Counted from the stretch's first letter, positions 1 to 7,140 are shown. The stretch is 9,746 bases of DNA from Desulfamplus sp. (GCA_015232935.1 JADFYT010000070.1:1-9746), one strand, 5' to 3'. Numbers and translations: made by a program. Notes: generated from the sequence alone by a model not told the origin.

Positions 1-2
1 AA

Positions 3-572
3 ATTATTCAAAACGCTGAACTTGGAATTGAATCATGTCGCCATCTGATTGCATTGATTAATGATATTCTTGATATCTCCAAAATAGAGGAAGGCAAGGT
101 AGACTTACAGATAGAAAAAATCGCCTTGAGTTCCATGTTTGACACCATTTATTCTACAATGAACCACATGGTTGAACAAAAAAAATTGAAACTTGACATT
201 ATTTGCGGGGAACCGGCATTGAATGTTCTGGCTGACCGTAAACGTCTTGACCAGATTCTTTATAATATTGTCGGCAATGCAATAAAATTTACTGATAAAG
301 GAACAATAACGATATCTTATAATCAAAAAGACGAAAATACGGCACAAATTGAAGTCATTGATACGGGCTGCGGTATCGCATCAGACGAAATACACAAGGT
401 TTTCAACAGGTTTGAACAGGCGGGCACAAAAGCAAAACAGACTAAAGGGACGGGTCTTGGGATGGCAATTTCAAAAAAACTGGTAGAGATGATGGGAGGA
501 GAAATAGAGGTTAAAAGTGAGCTTAACAAAGGAACCGGATTTTATTTCCCCTTGCCGAAATCAAAAATTTAA
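3..572 (+). CDS. Sensor histidine kinase, C-terminal part (5' end outside window)
   Basis: The frame is open from position 3, so this is the tail of a longer gene; no start is visible. The 189 residues cover the end of the HisKA dimerisation helices (LINDILDISKIEEG) and a complete HATPase_c domain. That domain has an N-box (NIVGNAIKF, near base 264), a G1 box (DTGCGI, near 360), an F-box-like FNRFEQ, and a G2 box (KGTGLGMAIS, near 445-474). The phospho-accepting histidine should lie about 30 residues upstream of the window, judging by alignment with the paralogue at 3959-5419. It would autophosphorylate from ATP and pass the phosphoryl group to a receiver. The REC-HD-GYP gene starts 40 bases downstream and is a natural partner (inference). 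The protein ends right after the ATPase domain, so it carries no C-terminal receiver. Family call is secure; the input domain is unknown. Confidence 0.93.
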   Translation: MIQNAELGIESCRHLIALINDILDISKIEEGKVDLQIEKIALSSMFDTIYSTMNHMVEQKKLKLDIICGEPALNVLADRKRLDQILYNIVGNAIKFTDKGTITISYNQKDENTAQIEVIDTGCGIASDEIHKVFNRFEQAGTKAKQTKGTGLGMAISKKLVEMMGGEIEVKSELNKGTGFYFPLPKSKI

Positions 573-612
573 CCCGCACCAGGTAATTTAATTAACAGAG
601 GCAAATACGAAA

Positions 613-1644
613 ATGGGAAATAAGAAAATAATACTCATAGTTGATGATGACAAAACAGTTCTGTTTTTTTTAGACAAAGCCCTCAAAACAATAGGCTATG
701 AGACACATATCTCTTTGAGTGGCACGGATGCCCTATCAATTGCAAGAAAACAACGTCCCGACCTTGTACTTTTAGATGTGCAGATGCCTGAAATGGACGG
801 AATTACGACTATGGAGGAGCTTCATAAACTTCATCCAGGGTTGCCTGTTATTTTTCAGACAGGGCAAGAGGATGTCGAAACTCTTGAAAAGGCTTTTAGA
901 AAAGGGGCTGTTGATTTCATCATAAAGCCTGCCAAAATCCTGGAATTGGATACAAGAATCCGAAAAGTTATTATATCTTCATGCTTCGATCAATCAGGTT
1001 TTTCCTGCAATGTTCCTGAAATTACAATATGGGAACAAAATCAAGCTCTTTTGGACACCCAGCTTGAGATAATATGCCGATTGACAAAAGTTGCCGAGTA
1101 TAAGGATATAGATACTGCAAACCATATTGTCCGCATGGCTTACTATTCGGTTTTATTAGCAAGAGAGATTGGAATAGAGCAGCGTATCTGCTGGCTGATA
1201 CTGAATGCCTCTCCAATGCATGACATCGGAAAGGTAGGCATTCCGGATAGTATTCTGCTCAAACCTGACAAGCTTACTGATGATGAGTGGAAAGTCATGG
1301 TAAGACACCCATTTATAGGGAGCAAGATATTAAAATGCAGTAAATCAGAGATTATAAGGATGGGTGAAATAATTGCCATGTCTCACCACGAAAAATGGGA
1401 CGGTTCAGGATATCCCAGAAAACTGAAAGGCGAAGATATTCCTCTTGTCGGCAGGATCACAGCTATTGCAGATGTATTCGATGCGTTAACTTCTATGAGA
1501 CCATATAAAAAAGCGTGGTCTGCTGAAGAGGCATTTAATCTGATTGAAAAAGATAGAGGAAAACATTTTGACCCTGTATTAGTTGAGGCGTTTTTGAACA
1601 TCAAGGAAAAAATTCTGAGTGTTAAAGAGAAATTTAAAGGATAG
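613..1644 (+). CDS. REC-HD-GYP response regulator, predicted cyclic-di-GMP phosphodiesterase
   Basis: The 343-residue protein has two domains. Residues 5-120 are a receiver with the acidic pair D11/D12(D13), phospho-acceptor D55 in LLDVQMPEMDG, T83 and K105, so it looks fully phosphorylatable. Residues about 145-340 are an HD-GYP domain: H171 in ANHIVRM, H203-D204 in MHDIGKVGIPD, H232, H258-H259-E260, and the signature GYP at 266-268 (WDGSGYP). Members of this family hydrolyse cyclic-di-GMP to GMP/pGpG at a two- or three-metal centre, and the visible metal ligands are all present. The ATG at 613 is chosen because the receiver begins immediately after it; AGAGG at 597-601 is a plausible ribosome site. 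It follows the partial kinase by 40 bases and precedes kaiC by 88 bases, so co-transcription is likely. Phosphorylation by a neighbouring kinase would set its activity (inference). Confidence 0.95.
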   Translation: MGNKKIILIVDDDKTVLFFLDKALKTIGYETHISLSGTDALSIARKQRPDLVLLDVQMPEMDGITTMEELHKLHPGLPVIFQTGQEDVETLEKAFRKGAVDFIIKPAKILELDTRIRKVIISSCFDQSGFSCNVPEITIWEQNQALLDTQLEIICRLTKVAEYKDIDTANHIVRMAYYSVLLAREIGIEQRICWLILNASPMHDIGKVGIPDSILLKPDKLTDDEWKVMVRHPFIGSKILKCSKSEIIRMGEIIAMSHHEKWDGSGYPRKLKGEDIPLVGRITAIADVFDALTSMRPYKKAWSAEEAFNLIEKDRGKHFDPVLVEAFLNIKEKILSVKEKFKG

Positions 1645-1732
1645 TTATACTCTGAACCGTCATAAATTGAGTGCCGAAGACTAAAGCTCTGGGCGATAAA
1701 ACATAAAAGCTCAAAAATGAGGACAAAGATAT

Positions 1733-3343
1733 ATGAATCAAACATACCAATTACCAAAAGTATCTTCTGGAATTTCAGGATTGGATGAAATTTTAGAGGG
1801 CGGTTTTCCAAAAAACAGAACATGCATAATCAATGGAGGGCCTGGCTGCGGAAAAACCAATTTCAGCATGGAGTTTATTTATGACGGAGCAAAAAATGGC
1901 GAGCCAGGTATTTTTATCTCCTTTGAAGAGACAGTGAGTGCCTTAAGACAGAACGCTCTTACCATTGGGTTTGATTTGGAGCCTCTCGAAAAAGAGGGAA
2001 AACTGATACTTCTTGACAATCCTCTTTCACCTGAAGTGATAGTTGCTGGCAAAATAAACCTGGAGGGTTTACGGGTAATTATCGACAATATGGCAACGAG
2101 GCATGGGATTAAAAGAGTGGTTTTTGATGCCCTTGATGTTCTGCTGAATTTTTTTGACTCGAATGAAGAGCGCAAGGAGATTTTTCTCTTTCAGAAGTTG
2201 TTTCGCAAGCACGGAATAACTGCAATTTTTACAACAAAACCTGTTACACCGGACGCTTTTGCTACCTATGAGTTCATGGATTCTCTTGTTGACTGCGTAA
2301 TTTATCTTGACCAGAGAGTAGTAAACCAGATTACCACTCTAATTCTGAGAGTTAAAAAATACCGTGGTTCCAGATTTGGAAGAAATGAGTGTCCTTACAC
2401 AATCGGTGTTGGAGGAATCAACATTATACCAATCTCCACTCTGGGACTTCGCCACAAGCCTTTAGGCAGTTATGTATCTTCCGGGCTGCAAGATTTAGAC
2501 AAAGTGCTTGGCGGCGGCTACCGTAGAGCATCTTCGGTACTTATTGCCGGAGTCACAGGTACCGGCAAGACATCTCTTGCAGCAACATTTGCCTGTTCGG
2601 TTTGCGAAAAAGGGGAAAATCTTCTCTATATTTCATTTGAAGAATCCCAGGATGCTATGGTTAACAACATGTTGTCTCCCGGCATTGATTTGAGACATGC
2701 TCAGGAATCCGGCAGATTTCACTATATTTCAGGGTTGCCTGAATCATTGGGTTCGGAAGAACATCTATTACGCGCATTCAGGGAGATAGAGAATTTTAAG
2801 CCAGAGCATGTTGTTATTGATGCTATTTCAGCCTGTCACCGCATGGGATCGGAAAGGGCTTCGTTTGATTTTTTGGTTCGCATTTTAAATATCTGCAAAG
2901 ATAGAGGAATTACATGCATTATGTTGAATCAGACGGTTTCACCAAGTTCTATTCAGGAGTTGAGCGGTATTGAGATATCTTCAGTAATTGATGCTGTGAT
3001 CTCTCTTCACTATGTTGAGGTCAGTGGAGAGATTAACAGAACTTTAATCTGTATCAAATCAAGAGGCAGCCGCCATTCCAATCAATACAGGGAATATCTG
3101 ATTACTGATAATGGAATCACTCTTCTGCCGGTTTATACTGGTGTCAACAAAATGCTCACAGGCACGGCAAGGCATATACAGGAGGAGAAAGATAGAGCCG
3201 CACAGATACAGTTGGAGCAGAAAATTGAGACAAAAGAGTATGAACTTAAAGTATTAAAATCTGCTCAGGAAGAGCTTAAAAAATCCTATGCCACACGTGC
3301 GATAATGAGAGGGGATCTCAAAAATCCTTTACTATACGAGTGA
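1733..3343 (+). CDS. kaiC: KaiC-like double-domain RecA-fold ATPase
   Basis: The 536 residues hold two KaiC/RecA domains. CI has Walker A GGPGCGKT (35-42), the catalytic glutamate pair in SFEE (E65-E66) and a Walker B-like VVFDALD (129-135). CII has Walker A GVTGTGKT (273-280), SFEE (E303-E304) and VVIDAIS (360-366). Compared from memory with Synechococcus KaiC, CII aligns at a constant offset of 15: E303/E304 with E318/E319, R370 with R385, S411 with T426, S416-S417 with S431-T432. So the autophosphorylation site looks retained as Ser-Ser. D427 is replaced by G412. The tail beyond CII (about 482-520) is charged and looks coiled-coil, roughly 30 residues longer than cyanobacterial KaiC. GAGGA at 1719-1723 supports the start. 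kaiB follows after 24 bases. Three stop codons in frame occur at 3341-3349. In KaiC, CI ATP hydrolysis drives hexamer formation and KaiB binding; a clock role here is unproven. Confidence 0.93.
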   Translation: MNQTYQLPKVSSGISGLDEILEGGFPKNRTCIINGGPGCGKTNFSMEFIYDGAKNGEPGIFISFEETVSALRQNALTIGFDLEPLEKEGKLILLDNPLSPEVIVAGKINLEGLRVIIDNMATRHGIKRVVFDALDVLLNFFDSNEERKEIFLFQKLFRKHGITAIFTTKPVTPDAFATYEFMDSLVDCVIYLDQRVVNQITTLILRVKKYRGSRFGRNECPYTIGVGGINIIPISTLGLRHKPLGSYVSSGLQDLDKVLGGGYRRASSVLIAGVTGTGKTSLAATFACSVCEKGENLLYISFEESQDAMVNNMLSPGIDLRHAQESGRFHYISGLPESLGSEEHLLRAFREIENFKPEHVVIDAISACHRMGSERASFDFLVRILNICKDRGITCIMLNQTVSPSSIQELSGIEISSVIDAVISLHYVEVSGEINRTLICIKSRGSRHSNQYREYLITDNGITLLPVYTGVNKMLTGTARHIQEEKDRAAQIQLEQKIETKEYELKVLKSAQEELKKSYATRAIMRGDLKNPLLYE

Positions 3344-3356
3344 TAATGAGAGGGGA
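3301..3356 (+). repeat. 15-base direct repeat spanning the kaiC end and the kaiB ribosome site
   Basis: GATAATGAGAGGGGA occurs at 3301-3315, inside the last kaiC codons, and again at 3342-3356, where it overlaps the kaiC stop and supplies the kaiB ribosome site. The copies are 41 bases apart. A short tandem duplication of the kaiC end, which would have added the last 13 or so residues, explains it best. Confidence 0.7.
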
Positions 3357-3367
3357 GATAACATAAA

Positions 3368-3646
3368 ATGAAAGATAAAAAATACCAGTTTATTCTGTTT
3401 GTAGCCAACAGTCAGCACAACTCTGTAAAAGCTATATTCAATATAAAACAATTTTGTAAAAATTATTTGGAAGATGACTACTATCTTGAAATAGTGGATA
3501 TTTTGAATAATCACGATTTAGCCGTAGCAAAAGGAGTTTATATCACTCCCATGCTTATAGTGGATTCACATCATCCCCCATCCTATATGGCAGGAGATCT
3601 GTCTGATGCTAATAAAATTAAAATGGAACTCTTAACAAATAAGTAA
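3368..3646 (+). CDS. kaiB: KaiB-like protein
   Basis: The 92-residue protein has the length and motifs of KaiB. It shows a first strand FILFVAN, an NSV turn (18-20) leading into a helix, EIVDILNN resembling the KaiB VIDVLKNP segment, ITPML (59-63) at the thioredoxin-like proline loop, and the strongly conserved GDLSD (76-80) near the C terminus. KaiB is a metamorphic thioredoxin-like protein that switches fold and binds the KaiC CI ring in the post-phosphorylated state. P61, P70 and P71 lie in the region of the fold-switching prolines. Only 24 bases separate it from kaiC, with a strong ribosome site GAGGGGAG (3350-3357) before the ATG, so the two are almost certainly one operon. The C terminus is short and lacks the acidic tail of cyanobacterial KaiB. 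Family identity is confident; whether it switches fold is not visible. Confidence 0.88.
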   Translation: MKDKKYQFILFVANSQHNSVKAIFNIKQFCKNYLEDDYYLEIVDILNNHDLAVAKGVYITPMLIVDSHHPPSYMAGDLSDANKIKMELLTNK

Positions 3647-3686
3647 TAGCCTAAAAATTTCTTCCTGTTACTCAAATCATAATTAT

Positions 3687-3715
3687 TTGATATTATTGTC
3701 ATATTAAACTATAGA
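3687..3715 (+). promoter_or_regulatory. Candidate sigma70-type promoter for the structured RNA / downstream kinase
   Basis: TTGATA at 3687-3692 matches the -35 consensus in five of six positions. After a 17-base spacer, TATAGA at 3710-3715 matches the -10 in four of six. Transcription would begin near 3722, about 27 bases before the first base of the outer stem of the RNA candidate. An inverted repeat TCAAAT-N7-ATTTGA (3672-3690) overlaps the -35 and could be an operator. AT-rich sequence makes chance matches common. Confidence 0.4.
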
Positions 3716-3748
3716 TGCAGGTAAAAACTTTAGCACTGGTACTTAGCT

Positions 3749-3958
3749 ATTAAGGAACGAGTCCGCATAATCACTGATTTGAGTGAACAATGATAACCTC
3801 TGATGCGGAAACGCTGAACACTATGCACGCGAATCATAAAAATCACACTAAGTTATGAGGTCTAAATAGCTTGCTCAAACTCTTACCTCTCTATTTATGT
3901 ATAGAGGACTGTGGGGAGAGTTAACATGGGTAACTTGTTTAGTCTTAGTTCCTAATCC
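3749..3958 (+). ncRNA. Structured RNA candidate, HEARO / IscB omega-RNA-like, without IscB gene
   Basis: This roughly 210-nt stretch is non-coding and closes on itself. An outer stem pairs 3749-3758 (ATTAAGGAAC) with 3948-3956 (GTTCCTAAT), nine pairs with one bulged A. Inside, TCCGCAT (3762-3768) pairs with ATGCGGA (3803-3809), enclosing a TCACT/AGTGA hairpin (3771-3775 with 3782-3786). A second hairpin is CTCTAT/ATAGAG (3889-3894 with 3901-3906, loop TTATGT). AAGTTA (3850-3855) can pair with TAACTT (3931-3936). The overall plan, phrases such as GATGCGGAAACGCTG, and the position immediately before ATGA (3959-3962) match what I recall of HEARO RNAs, which abut ATGA/GTGA and act as omega-RNAs for IscB nucleases. 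No IscB gene lies in the window, so it would be a stand-alone copy with its guide in the bases just upstream of 3749. Structure is seen; the family is recognised from memory only. A cis-regulatory leader is the main alternative. Confidence 0.5.
3926..3955 (+). other. Nine-codon mini-ORF in frame with and just before the kinase start
   Basis: ATG at 3926 is preceded by GGGGAG (3913-3918) at good spacing and encodes MGNLFSLSS, then TAA at 3953-3955. The kinase ATG lies three bases after that stop, in the same frame, and itself has no recognisable ribosome site. Termination followed by reinitiation could therefore deliver ribosomes to the kinase. The mini-ORF lies inside the 3' part of the RNA candidate, so it may equally be accidental. 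Confidence 0.25.
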
Positions 3959-5419
3959 ATGAAGCCCCCTATAGGATTATCAAAAGTGACAAGACCAACA
4001 TATAAAGAGATAGAAGAGAGATTGTTAAAAGCTGAAGCCATACTTATTCTAATAAGAAAGGGAGAGATTGACACAATAGATAATGGAAAAGATATCTCTT
4101 TCATACTACCAAGAAAGGAGATGGAGAGTCGTCTTGCTGAATTGACGCGTGAACGCACTGCCAGATTGAATCAACAAAACCATGAACATATTTTGAATGA
4201 GGAACGGTTGAGAAACCTGCTCCATCTGAGTTTAATGAAAACAGAGAGTAAACAGGAGATTCTGGATTTTGCCCTTGAATCGATAGTCAGGTTAACCGAA
4301 AGTAAACTTGGTTATCTCTACTTTTTTAATGAAGACAAAAGGAGGTTCAGCCGTTTCTTATGGTCAACCGAGATGTTGGAAAACTGCATGATTACAGAAA
4401 AACATCACTACAGCATTCATATGGCGGGAATCTGGGCGGACTCTGTTCGTAAAAGAGAGGCTGTCATTCACAATAACTACCCTGACCTGACTGACAAAAA
4501 AGAGCTGCCTGAAGGTCATTTTTCAATAAACCGCCACCTCAGTGTGCCTGTTTTTGAGGATGATAAAATTGTGGCGGTGGCAGGAGTGGCTAACAAGAGT
4601 AAGCCATACGAAAATTCTGATATTCGACAGGTAAGTCTCTTTATGGCAACTATGTGGAGTATTTTGAGAACGCGGCAATATGAGTATAAACTGGCAAGGG
4701 CAAAAGAGCTTGCAGAAGCCGCAAACATTGCAAAAACCGATTTCTTATCCAATGTGAGCCATGAGCTTCGTACTCCTCTTAACGGGATATACGGATTTCT
4801 TCAATTGATTATCAAGGATGCAGAAAAAGACCCTCCTCAAATAGATAAAGTGATCGAAAGGGGTAAACTTGGACTTGAATCATGCCGCCATCTGATCGAA
4901 TTGATTAATGACATTCTTGATTTTTCCAAAATAGAGGCAGGACGGCTGGATTTGCATATGGAAAAAATTGCTCTGGGTTCAGTGCTTGACGAAATAGAGT
5001 CTCGAATGCACCACATGGCCCAACAAAAAAACTTAAAACTTAAAATTTCAAATGCTTTTGGGATACCAAATGTGATGGCTGACCGAAAGATCCTTAATCA
5101 GATTCTTTTTAATATTGTGGGCAATGCAATCAAATTTACCGAAAAAGGCTTGATAACAATATCCTGTCGGCAGACAGATGAAAATATGGCTGAAATTGAG
5201 GTGAGTGATACAGGGTGCGGTATTGCTCAAAGTGAATTGCACAAAGTTTTCAATAGATTTGAACAGGCCACAACAAAGATGAAAGATTCGGGGGGGACAG
5301 GGTTGGGATTGGCAATTTCCAAAAAATTAGTAGAGATGATGGGGGGACAAATAAAAATCAAAAGTGAACTAGGTAAAGGAAGTACCGTCTATTTTACCAT
5401 CGCCATTGCAAACACTTAA
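3959..5419 (+). CDS. GAF-domain sensor histidine kinase
   Basis: The 486 residues contain: an N-terminal helical segment with the IRKGEIDTI motif often seen at the start of bacterial sensor kinases (32-40); a GAF domain (about 98-235, with GYLYFFNED, AGIWADSVRKREAVIHNNYPD and the glycine-rich loop VAVAGVANK); a HisKA domain with H268 in FLSNVSHELRTPLNG; and HATPase_c with N-box N385/N389, G1 DTGCGI (417-422), FNRFEQ (431-436) and G2 GGTGLGLAIS (445-454). No transmembrane segment is visible, so it is cytoplasmic and probably senses a small ligand through GAF. The ATG at 3959 is the first possible one, since an in-frame TAA lies at 3953-3955. The start has no Shine-Dalgarno sequence, perhaps because the RNA element was inserted directly upstream. 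M55 is an alternative start but would lose the N-terminal motif. Its last 180 residues match the partial kinase at the window start without gaps. Confidence 0.93.
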   Translation: MKPPIGLSKVTRPTYKEIEERLLKAEAILILIRKGEIDTIDNGKDISFILPRKEMESRLAELTRERTARLNQQNHEHILNEERLRNLLHLSLMKTESKQEILDFALESIVRLTESKLGYLYFFNEDKRRFSRFLWSTEMLENCMITEKHHYSIHMAGIWADSVRKREAVIHNNYPDLTDKKELPEGHFSINRHLSVPVFEDDKIVAVAGVANKSKPYENSDIRQVSLFMATMWSILRTRQYEYKLARAKELAEAANIAKTDFLSNVSHELRTPLNGIYGFLQLIIKDAEKDPPQIDKVIERGKLGLESCRHLIELINDILDFSKIEAGRLDLHMEKIALGSVLDEIESRMHHMAQQKNLKLKISNAFGIPNVMADRKILNQILFNIVGNAIKFTEKGLITISCRQTDENMAEIEVSDTGCGIAQSELHKVFNRFEQATTKMKDSGGTGLGLAISKKLVEMMGGQIKIKSELGKGSTVYFTIAIANT

Positions 5420-5504
5420 AATAAATATCAAAATATTCATTTATGATTTCAGTGAAGTCTTATGATACAAAAAAATATTAGTGAAATAATATTAAGGGGG
5501 AATA

Positions 5505-7070
5505 ATGGGAAAAGGAAGAGTTATGATTGTTGATGACAATCAGGAGAACAGATTGGTCGCTTCCGGGTTTCTTGAAGATGATTATGAGATCGTGAGTCTT
5601 CAGGGAGGTAATGAGTGTTTGAAAAATATATCTGTGTTTAATCCTGATGTAATCCTCCTTGACTGGATGATGGATCATCCCGACGGTATAGAGACTCTCC
5701 GTATAATTCAGGATACAATGCCTGAATTCAGAAACGTTCGAGTGGTGATGGTAACCGCAAAAACTCAACCAAATGATATTGTTACTGCCTGGCATGCGGG
5801 TGCCAACGATTATATTGTCAAGCCCTTTGAAATGGATGAGTTGTTGAAGATTGTGGTGCAACAACTGGCGGAAAAAAGAAGGCTGGACAGACAAGATATG
5901 GAACGAGCGGAATTAAAAGCACGCCTTCAACAAAGCCAGAAAATGGAGACCATTGGTGTTTTGGCAGGCGGTATTGCCCACGATTTCAACAATATCCTTT
6001 TTCCTATTATGGGATATGCAGAGATGACTTTATGGAATCCACATGTTACGGACGACATAAAGGAGAATCTTCAAGAAATTGAAAAAGCCGCCAAAAGAGC
6101 CCAAGATCTGGTCAGACAGATTCTTACCTTTAGCCGCCAGACCTTCCAGGAGCCTCAAATGGTAGAGGTAGGATTGATTCTTAGAGAGGTTTTAAAGCTC
6201 CTTAAGCCTGCTTTCCCGGCCAATATAGAGTTTTCTATTGAGCTGCCCTCAGTCCCTGAGATAATTTTTGCCGATCCTACACAGATTCATCAGATTATCA
6301 TGAATCTGTGTACTAATGCCAAACATGCCATGGAACACAAGGGTGGAAAACTTTCTATAAAAGTTCGTAACATCGGCTCGGAGATACCTGACCAGACAAA
6401 AGCCACACTCAAACCCAAGCATCGATATCTTGAACTTAAAGTCAGCGATACAGGAGAAGGCATACCTAAGGAAATTAAAAATAAAATTTTCGAGCCATTT
6501 TTTACAACGAAAATGCCCGGGAAAGGAACAGGTATGGGGCTTTCCGTGGTTCATGGCATTATCAAAGAGCTTGGCGGAGAGATATTTGTTGAAAGCGAGG
6601 TTGGAACAGGGACAGTTTTTAGTGTTTACCTCCCTATTTTTGAAGCGCAGTGCAGGAGTAAAACCGACAAAACATCAGATATTATCGGCGGGACAGAAAA
6701 TATTCTTGTTGTTGATGATGAGACGGCTATCATGGACATGTTAGTAAAAATGCTTAAGGATTTAGGATATCACGTAAGAAAATTTACCTCTTGTGCCGAA
6801 TTAATTGATACTTTTCCGAAAAAAAATGCAGATGTACTTATCACCGATATGTCTATGCCGGAGATGACCGGAATTGAACTGGCACAAACTCTCTGGCAGC
6901 AAAAGAGTGATTTTCCGGTAATATTAATGACAGGATTTTCAGAAGAAGTAACAAAAAATGAAGCTTCAAAACTTGGAATAAATGAATTTTTGATAAAACC
7001 TGTAGCAATAGCGAATCTGGCACAGGCAATCCGCCGTGTGCTTGATAAGTCAGTAGTGAAAACCGGTTGA
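5505..7070 (+). CDS. Hybrid histidine kinase, REC-HisKA-HATPase-REC
   Basis: The 521 residues form a receiver-kinase-receiver protein. REC1 (about 4-120) has D10/D11, acceptor D53, T84 and K106, but the usual DxxMPxxDG is altered to DWMMDHPDG (P replaced by D57). A helical linker (120-147) leads to HisKA with H159 in GGIAHDFNNIL. HATPase_c has N-box N267/N271, G1 DTGEGI (315-320), FFTT (332-335) and G2 GKGTGMGLS (339-347). REC2 (about 397-515) has D404/D405, acceptor D448 in DMSMPEMTG, T476 and K498. No membrane segment is seen. REC1 probably controls the kinase core and REC2 takes the phosphoryl group, so this is a cytoplasmic relay node. The start is supported by AAGGGGG at 5494-5500. It lies 85 bases after the GAF kinase and 168 bases before the double-REC gene. 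Confidence 0.95.
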   Translation: MGKGRVMIVDDNQENRLVASGFLEDDYEIVSLQGGNECLKNISVFNPDVILLDWMMDHPDGIETLRIIQDTMPEFRNVRVVMVTAKTQPNDIVTAWHAGANDYIVKPFEMDELLKIVVQQLAEKRRLDRQDMERAELKARLQQSQKMETIGVLAGGIAHDFNNILFPIMGYAEMTLWNPHVTDDIKENLQEIEKAAKRAQDLVRQILTFSRQTFQEPQMVEVGLILREVLKLLKPAFPANIEFSIELPSVPEIIFADPTQIHQIIMNLCTNAKHAMEHKGGKLSIKVRNIGSEIPDQTKATLKPKHRYLELKVSDTGEGIPKEIKNKIFEPFFTTKMPGKGTGMGLSVVHGIIKELGGEIFVESEVGTGTVFSVYLPIFEAQCRSKTDKTSDIIGGTENILVVDDETAIMDMLVKMLKDLGYHVRKFTSCAELIDTFPKKNADVLITDMSMPEMTGIELAQTLWQQKSDFPVILMTGFSEEVTKNEASKLGINEFLIKPVAIANLAQAIRRVLDKSVVKTG

Positions 7071-7124
7071 AAAAGAGATATCTTCCACATTTTCATAAAA
7101 AATGGATCATTTCTAGGGGTATTT

Positions 7125-7140
7125 TTTCAAATCTTTGAAA
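7125..7140. repeat. Short near-perfect palindrome between hybrid kinase and double-REC gene
   Basis: TTTCAAATCTTTGAAA is symmetric at 14 of 16 positions and lies 98 bases before the double-REC start. It could be an operator or a weak hairpin. A second small inverted repeat AAACC-N8-GGTTT sits at 7197-7214. I see no convincing promoter or terminator in this 168-base gap. Confidence 0.3.

Larger units (their letters stand above)
1..5392 (+). repeat. Long diverged direct repeat: two paralogous kinase 3' halves (1-545 and 4848-5392)
   Basis: The partial kinase at the window start and the GAF kinase align base for base with a constant offset of 4847. For example, CTTGGAATTGAATCATG at 21 corresponds to CTTGGACTTGAATCATG at 4868, and GTAGAGATGATGGG at 483 to the same at 5330. 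No gap is needed over the ATPase domain. The repeats flank the HD-GYP, kaiC and kaiB genes. This is gene duplication, and the two copies could recombine to delete the intervening genes. Confidence 0.8.

Noticed and set aside
3749..3958. Group I or group II intron at the kinase start
   Set aside because: No GTGYG 5' end, no domain V-like hairpin, no group I core motifs and no reverse transcriptase or homing gene of that type.
3959..5419. SasA-type clock kinase
   Set aside because: Its N-terminal sensor is a GAF domain, with no KaiB/thioredoxin-like sensor domain, so direct SasA orthology is not supported.
5478..5894. Minus-strand open frames such as this one, and those at 1383-1823, 7214-7675, 9047-9343 and 9362-9655
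   Set aside because: All lie antisense to well-supported + strand genes with clear domains; their translations show no family motif.
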